64,000 nucleotides of DNA, from contig NC_088201.1 in NCBI RefSeq assembly GCF_037126465.1, positions 71,322,879 to 71,386,878 of the forward strand, written 5' to 3'. Below are positions 1-9,875 of the stretch, one piece after another. The notes beneath the pieces were generated by a model. It was not told the DNA's origin. It did not search any database and worked only from the letters and a program-made list of their open reading frames with translations. Every line of letters starts with the position of its first letter. The first letter of the stretch is position 1. This stretch comes from Ornithodoros turicata (taxonomy: Eukaryota; Arthropoda; Arachnida; Ixodida; Argasidae). The position numbers and the translations under genes were made by a program.

Positions 1-409
1 CGCGCAGCCTCAGGGCAACCAAAAGTGTACTAACCATGCCCCACCATGTAAGGTGACCGCCTTAACCATGCGGAAATGAATGTTTCATTTGGCTCAGGCA
101 GTACTGATTCCGTTTCTGTCATTCGTCACTCACCATGGTGCGGTTACACGTCCACCATGGATGCGTACAGATTTATCACCAACCCCCACCCCCAAGCCGT
201 ACTCGCGGCTTGCCACCCCCCCCCCTCCCCGCCTCACGAAAACTCGGAGAGTTCGCTTATAAGTGCCATCACATTTAAAATAAACACACACTAAGGAGGG
301 ATGTAGAAAAGCAGCTGAAATAAGCGCATGACTCTGAAAAGGTAGTTATTGTCCACTCCATCTGTTATTTGCTTCGAGCTGTGCAGGTACAAGCATGCAA
401 CACATGCAC
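1..409. other. no gene seen
   Basis: Nothing recognisable as a gene or repeat. There is a C-rich run near 217-228 and short open frames without codon structure or known motifs. Confidence 0.4.
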
Positions 410-1435
410 ATGGGATCCGGACGAAAGGTCCCCGGACAAAATGTCCTCGGACGATATGTCCCCGGCTGCCGTCCCTCACTGCGAAATTAAAGTTCCTGCT
501 ACATAGTCGTTGCTAGCTTCCGTGACAATAGATGTTTGTTTTCATTAGGGATGTGCCAACCGAATCCGCAAATCCACGAATCCTCGAGTCCTAGGCAGGG
601 ATTCGAGATTCGCGAATCCGAATCTCAGTGCCCCATACGACGAATCGAATCTTTCGAATCCACCAACCAGGTTTGTTTGTTTATTTTTCAAACTGGCGCC
701 TCCGGGGTCCGCCGAAAGCCTCATTGGCCGACAGACGTTTTCTTGTTTGTTTGTTTACATTGCTGTGAACTGAAAGAGCTCAGGCAGGAACTGTTACATT
801 ACAAGTTTAAAAGTAACCTGGTGTTGCTTTTCATTGTTGCTTAGTTTTATGCAAATAATCCACACTCGAGAATTTACGCATTTCTTGTAGTCGACGAACA
901 ACATGTTAAATAAGTTACTTTTAAGAAGAACTATATGGGTATATTTTCTCCTGAAGTCCGTGGAGATTGTGCGCCCTGGGCCGACTTCTCTTAAGGCGAT
1001 TTAATTGCCTTTGTAGTGCTGTTTTGGCTTCCATGACAATAAATGTTTGTTGTCATGCTGTCCATAGAAATTGTGCGTCGTGGGCCGACATCTCTTAAGG
1101 GGGTTTAATTCCCGTTTTATTCGGCAGCCCCACTACCCCTTTGATATTCCCCGTGCCTCCCTGTTAGTGATGTACTGCTTTGTACGCACAATCTTCACGA
1201 GGCATGATGCTACCGAACAAAGAGGCAAATAAATCCCTTTGAGAGAGAAGTCTGCCCAGGACGCACACTATATCCACGGGGCAGCATGAAAACAGACATA
1301 TATCGTCACGCAAGTTAGAAACGGCTATGTAACAAGAACTCAAATTTTAACTTTCATTTCGCAGTCAGCTGGGGACATTTTGTCCGGGGACATTTTCGGG
1401 GACATTTTGTCCGGAGAGATTTTGTCCTACACCCC
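410..1435. repeat. inverted-repeat MITE-like element, GGGGACATTTTGTCC family
   Basis: The left edge (about 415-475) and right edge (about 1362-1425) carry inverted copies of a motif built on CCCCGGACAAAATGTCC. The interior has no transposase. It has two loose direct copies of a segment reading GGGCCGAC followed by TCTCTTAAGG (near 980 and 1092) and two of GACAATAAATGTTTG-like sequence (near 523 and 1033), so later insertions are likely. The repeated ends suggest a non-autonomous DNA element. No target duplication was resolved, so the boundaries are approximate. Confidence 0.45.
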
Positions 1436-2117
1436 ATGCACATTACTAAGCAGGACTAATTGGTAAAAAAATTTGCGCCCTTCCAAGCATATTGTACCAT
1501 CGCTATGTTCCATGAGGGCCTACATAATATCATGATTGATTACAACTCGATATAACAAGTTCACTACACAACACATATCCTAAAATTCAAACTTTACGAA
1601 ATTGTGAATAGGTAATTATTTTACAAGCTGACTCTTATGCCTCCAAATATGTTACCTTGTTACAAAGAACCACAAAATGACGCATGGAAGTGAAGACTTT
1701 CATGATGACGTCCCAGAACATTCTTCCTTTGAAAATATATTCTTGCTTTCAGGTAACATCGTGTAGAAAACGAAAGCTGCTCAGTGTGGAGGTTATCGAA
1801 ATATTATTCCACGGAATGAAAGAAGGATTGCTCATCATTGCATAACAATGCCAATTTCGCAGTGGTGTTACTGTAGCCTATCTTGCTATGTGCCTGCCAT
1901 CGTGCAGCGAGGTAAAATTCCTGCCCGGCAGTGACGAGACAGCGAAGTGGGGTGGTTTCACGGACCAATAAATAAGCATTCCTCCTTCAGCACCTGACGT
2001 TTGCTGTCAGAAAGTCAACATGGAGTCTTAGAAGCACTCTACGCAATTTTCGGTACACGAAATGCGTCAAGTCTGTCTACTTTTTAAAAAAACTGATCAA
2101 CAAATTCGGACGAACTC
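1436..2117. other. no gene seen
   Basis: AT-rich sequence without open frames of note, clear repeats or terminal inverted repeats. Confidence 0.4.
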
Positions 2118-2570
2118 AAAAATTACAATAATAACAATAATTCGTGGCTTTACGTCGCGAGAAAACTGTAATCATAAGCGACGTCACAGTGCTCGGTCTG
2201 TGGATTAATTTTGCCCACGTAGGGGTTCTTTAACGTGCGCTGAAATCTCAACACACGACAAACCGTATTTAACGTCCCTCGCGGAAGACAGCGTGTCCAA
2301 GCAACTTGTACCTTGTCACCAGGACCGGTGATAGGGGGCGGGGGGGGGGGCGAGTAAGGTGACCGCCTTAAGCCCCGCGCTTGCATAGGCCCCGCGCACG
2401 AAGCCCTCAACCAGGGATTACTTTTTTTTAAATATCAAGTATGCACTTAATCGTGCGAAACAGGCCCCGCGATGTGCCTTTGCCTCGGGCCCGGCGCACC
2501 CCTAGCACCGGCCCTGCCTGTCACCTAGTTGCTGGCATCCTGGGCCGAGCTCAAAAATAAGAACGGTGCA
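2118..2570 (-). mobile_element. SINE-like repeat, minus strand, split by a MITE
   Basis: Read on the minus strand, this has the block GCACGTTAAAGAACCCC, then GGGCAAAATTAATCC, then GACGTAAAGCCACGAATTATT with an ATT-rich tail. The same block order recurs at 19306-19488 and 58285-58545. The copy at 58.3-58.5 kb runs uninterrupted across the point where this copy carries a 197-bp hAT-type MITE (2320-2516). The 3' module is of the kind shared by SINEs and their partner LINEs; that assignment is from memory. Confidence 0.6.
2320..2516. mobile_element. hAT-type MITE nested in the SINE
   Basis: The left end reads CAGGACCGGTGATAGGGG and the right end is the reverse complement of CAGGGCCGGTGCTAGGGG. 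The flanks CTTGTCAC (2312-2319) and CCTGTCAC (2517-2524) match at 7 of 8 positions, the 8-bp duplication expected of hAT elements. It contains a G-rich run and no coding capacity. Confidence 0.72.
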
Positions 2571-2613
2571 TGAAGCTTGTGGAAACAAGTCGGAGAGCGC
2601 GTGCAACACCTTA

Positions 2614-3132
2614 GGCCGCGTTCACACGGGCCAACTTTCTGCACCAAGTCGAACCACCTTATGACCAACTTCGAGACGGTGCAGCATCCGCGTTCACACG
2701 TAACAACTTGATAGATTCACCCACAACCAACCTTACGGCAATCGGAGGATGTGGATTCGAATTTAACTGATGGTGCCTTTTTTTCAACTGCCACTATTCA
2801 AACTTAAGTTTATTTCGCCAAAAGATCATCATTATCTTCAAAAACGCCTGCTGATATGTTTGTGTGGCTTTAGTTAAAAAAAATATTTCTCAGCAGGATT
2901 TGAACCCATGCCAGGTAGTACGGCACGAACGAAGTCACATCACACCATCGGGAGTCACGTGGCAATGCTCCTCCCGTTGATTGGCTAGAACATCACCAAC
3001 TTTCCGGAGTTTTCGATCGGCGACCGATTCGGAGCAACTCAAGTTGGTGGTGGTCAGTGGTGTCGGCCGACTCGGACCAACCCCAAAGTTGGCCATATTT
3101 GGTGGAGAAACTTGGCCCGTGTGAACGCAGCT
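2614..3132. mobile_element. PIF/Harbinger-like MITE, 519 bp
   Basis: Terminal inverted repeats start GGCCGCGTTCACACGGGCCAA on the left; the right end, reverse-complemented, starts AGCTGCGTTCACACGGGCCAA. The element is flanked by TTA on both sides (2611-2613 and 3133-3135), the 3-bp TWA duplication typical of PIF/Harbinger. No open frame encodes a transposase. A tRNA T-arm-like stretch (GGGTTCAAATCC on the minus strand, near 2905) lies inside, but no tRNA fold was found around it. Confidence 0.65.
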
Positions 3133-3551
3133 TTAGTGACACTGTATCTAGCATTGCGGCCGTATTGCTGAAACGCTGCGCTTCACTACCTTAGTTTCCA
3201 TAGTTGTTAGAGAGTTCTTGGCAACAGAATCGTGCATTATTTTTCATTAATGACCGCACCTGGAGATGATCAGTGCATATTGCTGGCAACAGAGGCCGCA
3301 AAGCTGTTTGACTGTGCAACAAAACTCGTCATAAAAGGTGAATGATATAATGTAAATGCTTGACACCTACCTTTACCAATTGGATATTGAACTACGTTCT
3401 TGACGGTGTAACATGGTGACGACGAAACCCTTGTAGTTTTTTCGTCCATGACGCTATAATCACAGAGCAGAGTAAGTTGGAGAACAACAGCTGATAAGTT
3501 TCACCAAGTTAATCTGCAAAAGTTTTTCGCGTATCAAATACTTTGAAGGAA
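3133..3551. other. no gene seen
   Basis: Unremarkable non-coding sequence between two MITE-type elements. Confidence 0.4.
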
Positions 3552-3774
3552 TGTACAGCACTGTGCACACTTAACAGTAACACGACCTCCGTACAATCGG
3601 TGGCCCCAGTCGAAAGTGCGCAAGGGTTCCCGACAATGCGAGTTGCAAACATGAAGGTCAGGTTTCGACTTACATATTTACTACTCGCATTGTGGCGAAC
3701 CCTTGCGCACTTTCTACTGGGGCCACCGATTGTATGGAGGTCGTGTTACTGTTAAGTGTGCACAGTGCTGTACA
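3552..3774. repeat. hairpin with 92-bp arms
   Basis: Left arm 3552-3643 and right arm 3683-3774 are reverse complements with about four mismatches, separated by 39 bp. The ends read TGTACAGCACTGTGCACAC. A transcript would fold into a long near-perfect stem. It is probably a palindromic MITE. No target duplication is evident beside the ends. Confidence 0.8.
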
Positions 3775-4569
3775 CACACGATGTATGAACGAACGTGTGC
3801 GTGGTCCATTCGAGGACCGCATACCTGGAGTTGAAGTTAGGAAAGAAAAATATGGAGATCCGCACACCTGGACTGTCGCTATGTGTGGGAATAGCTAGGG
3901 TTCCAGATCTTCGGACTGAAAAATCTGAAGAGCGAGGCCGGCAAATATTTAATGCAATTTATATTGATGCGAAAAAGATCCCTTTTTGGTTTCGGCTCAT
4001 TTGCATACAAAAATTCGGCGATTTCAACGCTCGTGCTCGTTTCAGGGATTTTTTTTTTCATACAAAAATGACTATCAACGAGGATTGTCTCCCATTTTGC
4101 TATCGCACCTTTGCACAAAAGCCCCTAATTTAAGAAGTAATTAATTAATATTAGGTAATTAGTCATTCAGTCGTTACGTACTCTCTTTGAGAGAATGCCA
4201 GCCAAGGCTTATAACCCGCCTGCAAAAACGGCATCCCTGCTCATAGCTTAATAATCAAAAATTGAAAAAACTGGTACCGCGCCACCACGTGTATTCGATA
4301 TAGCTAGTGCCGCGTAGTGCATTTCTTTCGAATTGTTCGGACGAAACACTACATATTCCCAGATGCAACGAGAACGAAACAGTTTTGCTCAATTTCTCTC
4401 GGGTCGTCGCACTTGCGAAGATCTTGCATGTCATGATTTTGCTACGATCGAATCAGAGGAGCTTTCAGAGGTATTGCTAATTATGCCGTGTGAAACCAGA
4501 CTGGTAGTGTACCTCCATAGCTGGTCGATTAACTGCCCGGCACCCCTTCCTAAAGCCCCAGGTCAGCCA
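3775..4569. other. no gene seen
   Basis: Several short overlapping open frames occur on both strands, none with recognisable domains. No repeat was resolved. Confidence 0.4.
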
Positions 4570-5129
4570 GGTTCTCTTCAGGTAGTAAGGGAGAATTGAT
4601 TGGCTTCGAAATGGGAGAGGATGATCAGTGACGAAACCAAAATAACAAGAAAATTAGCGCGCTATCTCGGTCCGCCTTTGGTAGCATATCATAGTCTGTT
4701 AATCTATCGCGGGGTGATTGAACAGAAACTTCTCCCCGTTCAGAAAGATAAAAATGTGCCAGCCACGTGCTCGAACGACTGAAAGCATTTCAATTCCGGA
4801 AAGGTCCAGAGATCAGGTCAGAAGAAGAAATAACACGTCCTGGAGTAGCCAGTCCCGGGTAGCTTGGGACTGCCATCTCCTTTTGTATTTCTTTTACGAA
4901 TCAATCAATCAATCAATCCTTTTCCAGCATGTACCCACCGCGAGGCTCCTCCGAGCATTACTTCGGATGGGGCTTGTAGTATCAGTCGTACCAGTACCGG
5001 CGGGGAGTGGAACATGCTTGAAAGATCAAATGAATGCAAAATGGTGACAGTGGATGAGACACTTGAGCAAGAAAATAAATGTCTTGTGAGCTCACTTCTG
5101 GGTTCATTTACGGTGCGCACTTGAGCATT
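4570..5129. repeat. outer part of left arm of an older inverted-repeat element
   Basis: This stretch matches the reverse complement of about 16780-17262, for example TTGATTGGCT followed by CGAAATGGGAGAGGATGATC, then AAAGATAAAAATGTGCCAGC. Homology resumes at 15372 after the 10.2-kb insertion. Relative to the right arm it carries an extra ~100 bp (about 4812-4917) ending in (AATC)n, which looks like a small 5'-truncated LINE insertion. Confidence 0.75.
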
Positions 5130-6796
5130 AGTAGTATAGTTTAAGACGGTATAAGAACCGTTACGTACAACGACATCCTTTTTCTAATCCAAGATGGCCG
5201 ATTCTAATCCAATTCTAAGCCAAAATCCAGTTCTAAGCCTACACAATCCAGTTCTAAGCCAACACAATCTAGTTGTAATCCAACACAAGCCAAATCCAAA
5301 GCCATCTGATTGGCCACCATTAGCTCCGCCCACTTCACGTTGATTGGTCCACGCCAAGCCCCACTGATCATTGATTGGTCAATCGTAGCTCTGCTCCTTT
5401 ATGGTAATTAGTTGGCTTGGCTCCGCCCACTTCATGTTGATCGGCGCATGCTAAGCCTACTGATAGTTGATTGGTCAATCGTAGCTCCACCCCTTTATGC
5501 TAATTACTTCACGTTGATTGGCCCATGCCTGCTGATCGTTGATTCGTTGCCCGTAGCTCCGCCCCTTTCTGCTAATTACTTGACTCTGCCCTGTTTCACG
5601 TTGATTGGTGCACGCCGACCCGCTATGCCAATTAACCGGCTCCGTTGATTGGTCCTACTGATCACTCTCCCAGACTTTCTAAGCCCTCTGATTAGCTGTC
5701 CCCAATTTATGCCTACCGATTGGCCCGTTCTAAGCCCGCTGACTAAGCCCGCTGAACACAGCCTTCGGCAGCGACCCCGCCCATTCGGCTGCGACCCCAC
5801 TGTGGCTTTATCTCAGATGTCCACACTTACCTCGTGGCGCAATTGGTTCCACCCACTTCATGCTGATGGGTCCGTTCTAAGCCTACTGACTTCTAAGCCG
5901 GTCGACGATAAGCCTACTGATTGGGCCTTCACACCGATTGGTTAATTCTAAGCCTACCGATAGCTGGCCCCTGATTGGTCCACGCTACTTACCTCGTGGT
6001 GCAACTCTTTACTGGCTCCACCCACTTCATGCTGATTGGTCCTTCTGATCCAGACTTCTAAGCCGGTCCACGCTGAGCCTACTGATTGGCCCTTCACACC
6101 GTTTGGTCCATTCTAAGCCTACCGATTGCTTGCCCTGATTGGTCCATGCTACGCCTACTGAACAGTGATTGGCTAGCCTGTCACTCCTAAACCACAATGC
6201 AGTGGATTCAGACAAGACACGACAATTGTTAATTTCAACCTTTATTTGGTACAACAGCCTCCTGGTCCAGCAGCATCGTAGAGCATGGGTTGGTTCAGCT
6301 GCATCAGAGAGGTCATTAGTCCATAATTCTATCTGGTCATCTCTTGCGCTCATTGGTCACTCAGCTCCCTCAGTAGACACCAACTGCTATTGGTTCATCT
6401 AACTACAAGTGGTGGTGCTCATTGGCCCATCTGACTACAAGCCTCTCATTGGTCACTTATGTCTAGAGCTCCCTAACAGGCTCGAACTGCAATTGGTCAC
6501 TTCCACTCATCGCTAGACCCGACTGCTCCCTCCCTCTAATCTCTAGATGAGATAATATAAGTTTAACTGTGGGATATTGGAACTTTTACCATAAAATAGG
6601 TTTAGCCGGGGTGTCATACGCTGGTAAGCTCCAACTGCTATTGGTCCATGCCTCCATCCGGCTGCCTACTGGTTCACAATGAAACTTTTTCACATGCTCT
6701 GATGGCGCCGAAGAAGGTTCCCTACACATACAATAGATGGCGCCGGTTGTATACCCTCTTCGCAAAGAAAGCTGAGGTTGGACAGCTGCGACGGGA
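5130..6796. repeat. left terminal inverted repeat, CCAAT/GC-box array
   Basis: This arm is inverted relative to about 12920-15365. It consists of degenerate short units with many ATTGGTCC/GGACCAAT cores, GGGCGGAGC-type boxes, and recurring TTCTAAGCC and TAATTAGCATAAAG segments. The terminal ~190 bp is the most conserved part, including TACAACGACATCC and AATCCAAGATGGCCG. ATTGG (CCAAT) and GGGCGG are the classic NF-Y and Sp1 binding cores, so a promoter or enhancer role is possible but only inferred. The arm is shorter than its right partner. Confidence 0.8.
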
Positions 6797-6829
6797 GTGT
6801 GAAAAAAAGTCAATTTCATGCTCATTCTC

Positions 6830-7914
6830 TGCTCATTGCTGAAACAAGCACCAAAAACAAAGGGTTCGCTTATGCAGTTTCCAAGAAGTTCCAAATGTCC
6901 TTCACAGCTAACGGGTGCGCATCACGGGCCATTCCTGCGTGATTGTGTAAACAAAATTGCACCACCCTCCAAGGTCACATTTGAGTTCCGTGCGTCGGTC
7001 GACTCTGGGTCAAGCGCACAATGAGGAAGATGAGGAAAGTTCTCATTTTCAGTCCATTCGGTGTGCGTAGAAACTGAGAAGTCGTCTGTTTTCGAAAAGC
7101 TGGATAAACCCAGTGATGGGAGCATTGTTCCGGAGAACGAAAAGCTGGACGCGTTGGACTTACGCAAGGTCGACACGGGGAGGCGAACTCCTGATGGAAA
7201 GCGATAAACACGTTTTAAGCGATTGTTGCAGCGTTTTAAGCGAAGAGTTGCAAGAAATGCGTGAATTACCGGATCTGAAACTAGAGAAGAGACTCCTAGG
7301 TGGATTGGCCAAAATCATCTTTACTCACACGAAGTGATGCATCCCACCGAGACCAGCGAAAGTGCGCGCGTCTCATATGTAATCATCAGTAAAATAAAAG
7401 TATTTCCTGTTTTTAGGGGGGGAAATTCTGTGTTGTGTGATGGGGGGAGAGAAGCTATACAGATAGGTGATAAGGAGAAGGATTATATAGCATGTACTCA
7501 TCGACTAAGCGAGTATAGTTTGTCGAGAGCGCCACGCTATTTTAAAGCCATTTTATATCATATCCTAAACGTTCTGCGCGATCAAACAGCATTATGGAAA
7601 GAAGAAAACCCTTTCACGCATCACGGTGCGTGCGCGTTTCAGCGTGCTCAAACAAGTTCTGGCTATTAGTAAAAGAAGTAGTTTCGGGTTCCCAGGCGGG
7701 TTCTGCATTGTGTTTCCAGCGCATCAGGCGATATTCTACAACAACGTAAACTGTTCTGCGCGATCAAACAAGTCCCGCTCCCCTTTATACAAATGACGTG
7801 CGTGCCATATTATAACTTGTTTCAGTGTGCTCAAACAAGCTCTGGCTTTTGTGGTGAGACGTGGGACTCGTATGATGGTGCAGATTTGTAAGAAACACTG
7901 AAGAGATTCAAGGG
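6830..7914. repeat. inner inverted repeat, left arm (1.08 kb)
   Basis: Near-identical reverse complement of 9876-10953. It holds two ~182-bp-spaced copies of a motif pair, GTTCTGCGCGATCAAACA (about 7571 and 7753) followed by TTTCAG then GTGCTCAAACAAG (about 7636 and 7819). A TTTATACAAA box near 7786 reads as TATAAAG on the other strand. A short frame ends in a stop at 7335-7337, followed by an AAAATAAAAG polyadenylation-like signal near 7390. Compared with the right arm, it has a ~10-bp insertion near 7225 that breaks that frame. Confidence 0.88.
7334..7669 (+). CDS. hypothetical 111-codon frame, duplicated in both inner arms
   Basis: A 111-codon open frame is kept at equal length in both inner arms (the partner is 10116-10451, minus), with only scattered substitutions. 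It has no recognised domain. It overlaps a likely polyadenylation signal of an upstream frame and the repeated motif pair. Its persistence may simply reflect recent arm duplication or gene conversion. It is listed because the frame is open in both copies; protein function is not supported. Confidence 0.2.
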   Translation: MMHPTETSESARVSYVIISKIKVFPVFRGGNSVLCDGGREAIQIGDKEKDYIACTHRLSEYSLSRAPRYFKAILYHILNVLRDQTALWKEENPFTHHGACAFQRAQTSSGY

Positions 7915-7922
7915 CACACACT

Positions 7923-8452
7923 ATGAAAATCGACAGCGGAATTAGAAAAGGTATTGCGATTTTATCCTCGCTGTCTAATCAAAAGCACTGTTTTCAGTAG
8001 GGCGAATGGTCCTCGATGTTTTGACGGCGTTTTTCAGTTGGATTCCGGAAGATGCAGTACCACAGGGGCTCTATGAAGCTTTCATCGGGAAAAGATTCAT
8101 AGCGTAGACGATGCTGTGGACGAGATCCTACGAGTATACCACGAAATTGAGCTAGAAAATTGGGGTAGAGTATCGCCTGTTGCGATGAAACTCCCCACTC
8201 TCCAAGGCCGAAAATAAAGTTGTTGTTGTTGTTTGAGCTAGAAAAAGAAGATGCGAACCTATTCATGATATCACGCGATCTCGGCGAAGTCCTAATGAGA
8301 TACGGCTACAGAGACATCGCGGGCATAGATATTCTTCAAGCTCTCCATCTGTTGCACGTCTTAGTTTACCACTGGAATGAATGCTGTCGTATCATGTACG
8401 AACCGGATGGCTGTCCCCCAAAGATGGAGTGAAACTGCTGTGTAATCCTCAC
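7923..8452 (+). pseudogene. unrecognised gene family, copy 1 (broken)
   Basis: A diverged paralogue of the gene at 8744-9193. A predicted short first exon (7923-7950) starts with ATG. It is followed by a 50-bp GT...AG interval (7951-8000) with a CTAAT branch-point-like site and a TTTTCAGTAG acceptor, and splicing keeps the frame. Exon 2 matches copy 2 at the blocks VLDV, YEAFI-KRF and SR-L-EVL. It is dead: a deletion near 8100 shifts the frame to a TAG, and a 73-bp LINE tail sits at 8160-8232. An AATAAA signal follows near 8457. It does not match any family I recognise. Confidence 0.6.
8160..8232 (+). mobile_element. 5'-truncated LINE tail inserted in copy 1
   Basis: Only the last 73 bp of an I-clade-type LINE is present, ending AATAAAGTTGTTGTTGTTG. 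It is bounded by 13-bp duplications TTGAGCTAGAAAA at 8147-8159 and 8233-8245. The same 3' end terminates the LINE copy at 24733-25213. Confidence 0.85.
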
Positions 8453-8743
8453 ATAAAATAAAGCTCTTTCGTCCGCACAAAAGATTTTTGAATGCATGAA
8501 CAGACGGTTTCGAACGTCCAGCCTACCTCATTCAACGCATTTTTTTTAAATTGCCACGCGGGCGTTTGACATCGCGTGTCTTTATAACCACACATGGAGT
8601 AACCCTAAAACAAAGTATGAGGAATAAGGTACTTCCGAAGCCTGATGTGCGAAAATACTCTCCCTCTATATCTGTAAATAGGCAACACGCTGTGCAATTC
8701 GAGCTCCCACCGCACACCATTCGGGATAGCACATCGACACAGT

Positions 8744-9193
8744 ATGGTGTTTGATAGCAAAAGGGGTAAAGCGATTTCTTGCCCCTGCCCTCTCTTCACA
8801 GAACTGACGAAAATCACATTTTCTGTAGGACGCGTGGTCCTCGATGTTGTAACAACCTTCTTCCGGCGGATACCTGAACAGGAAATGCCGGAAGGAATAT
8901 ATGAAGCTTTCATCAATAAAAGATTCAGCGCGGATGACAGGATAGACAGCGCAGTGGACAAGATCTTACGCATGTACTACGTAATCGAGCGAAAACAAGG
9001 AGTCTCATTTCTATTCAAAATATCACGTAATCTCGATGAAGTCCTAAGGAGGTCGAGCTACGAAGACATTGTACCTGTAGATATACATCAAGCTCTCCTT
9101 CTGCTATGCATGCTGGTCTATCGGTGGAATCAATGTTGTTGTTGTACGATTTACCAAGTGAGCGGTCGGTTTATATTTCCAAGGATTGAGTGA
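8744..9193 (+). CDS. unrecognised gene family, copy 2 (apparently intact, one predicted intron)
   Basis: Open from ATG 8744 to TGA 9193 unspliced (149 codons). Alignment with copy 1 suggests instead exon 1 at 8744-8765, a 63-bp intron at 8766-8828 (GTAAAG donor, CTGAC branch-like site, TTTTCTGTAG acceptor) and exon 2 at 8829-9193, giving about 128 residues. Intron position and phase (phase 1, splitting a Gly codon) match copy 1, and homology between copies drops in the interval. Shared blocks include VLDV near the start, YEAFI-KRF, SR-L-EVL and a C-terminal LVY-WN-CC. No signal peptide or membrane segment is evident. A TTTATAAC box lies near 8580 and AATAAA near 9206. Function is unknown; the family is carried by the Polinton-like element. 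Confidence 0.6.
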   Translation: MVFDSKRGKAISCPCPLFTELTKITFSVGRVVLDVVTTFFRRIPEQEMPEGIYEAFINKRFSADDRIDSAVDKILRMYYVIERKQGVSFLFKISRNLDEVLRRSSYEDIVPVDIHQALLLLCMLVYRWNQCCCCTIYQVSGRFIFPRIE

Positions 9194-9456
9194 AACAGTA
9201 CAGGGAAATAAACGTTTATTTGCATAAAAAATCTATGGAGAATCTCAATGTGCGTAAACAATGAAGATTTCGCGCTGTCACTAGATATCTACTCAATGGG
9301 TGGCAATACCCCTGCGTAGTTCACGTTCGCGAGGTGGATTTGTATGATTATATCATAAAACTATAGTGGTTGCTTCATTCCCACATTTATTTCGTGCGAA
9401 CTTTATGTCACAAACAATAAAGATTATGAAAAAATTGTTTGTGGTAAACACGGTAT

Positions 9457-9795
9457 TCACAACACTTTAGCGAGGACGTCTTCTAACGTGGAGAAAACAC
9501 GTTCCTTTCCCTTGACGACGGTAATGTCCAAGCTCGTGTGGTTCTTTTTCCAGTAGTCACGCACCACGGGGATGGAAAACCCGGCATTTATGATTGTCTC
9601 ATTGATAGGTTCTCCGTTTCTATATCGCTCCAACAGTTCCAACTTGTATCTCACAAACTGTCTCATTTTATGAGTACTCCGCACGGGAATAGCTCTCAAG
9701 ATGTCACTAAAATCACTCTCTTCTCCGTGTCCATTTAAAAAGTTGTGTAGGCATTGTAAATCTGCCAGCATGCGTTTGCATACGAGCTGATCCAT
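9457..9795 (-). CDS. unrecognised 112-residue protein
   Basis: A single open frame reading opposite to copy 2, starting with ATG 81 bp inside the right inner arm. It encodes a charged, probably helical protein with an Arg/Lys/Glu-rich middle and no signal peptide or membrane segment. The nearest possible promoter is the TTTATACAAA box in the arm (about 9993-10003), so this frame and copy 1 would be served by copies of the same arm sequence. AAATAAAT lies downstream near 9387. No homologue comes to mind. The frame is long for this AT-balanced non-coding context, but chance cannot be excluded. Confidence 0.5.
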   Translation of the reverse strand: MDQLVCKRMLADLQCLHNFLNGHGEESDFSDILRAIPVRSTHKMRQFVRYKLELLERYRNGEPINETIINAGFSIPVVRDYWKKNHTSLDITVVKGKERVFSTLEDVLAKVL

Positions 9796-9875
9796 CTCAC
9801 ACTACACACTGGGGCTTCGCACTTTTGCGGTTGCCAAGTCGCTGCTCATCGCTTTTCTCATGTCGGAGGATCATC

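Noticed and set aside
2895..2925. tRNA-like T arm
   Set aside because: Only the T-arm motif is visible inside a MITE; there is no acceptor stem or D arm.
7334..7669. Confident protein gene duplicated in both inner arms
   Set aside because: Openness in both copies is explained by recent arm identity, and the frame overlaps polyadenylation-like and repeated motifs; kept only as low confidence.
8744..9193. Bcl-2-like (BH1) similarity of the element gene
   Set aside because: The resemblance is limited to a few residues (GRVV then FF) and no other BH motif lines up.
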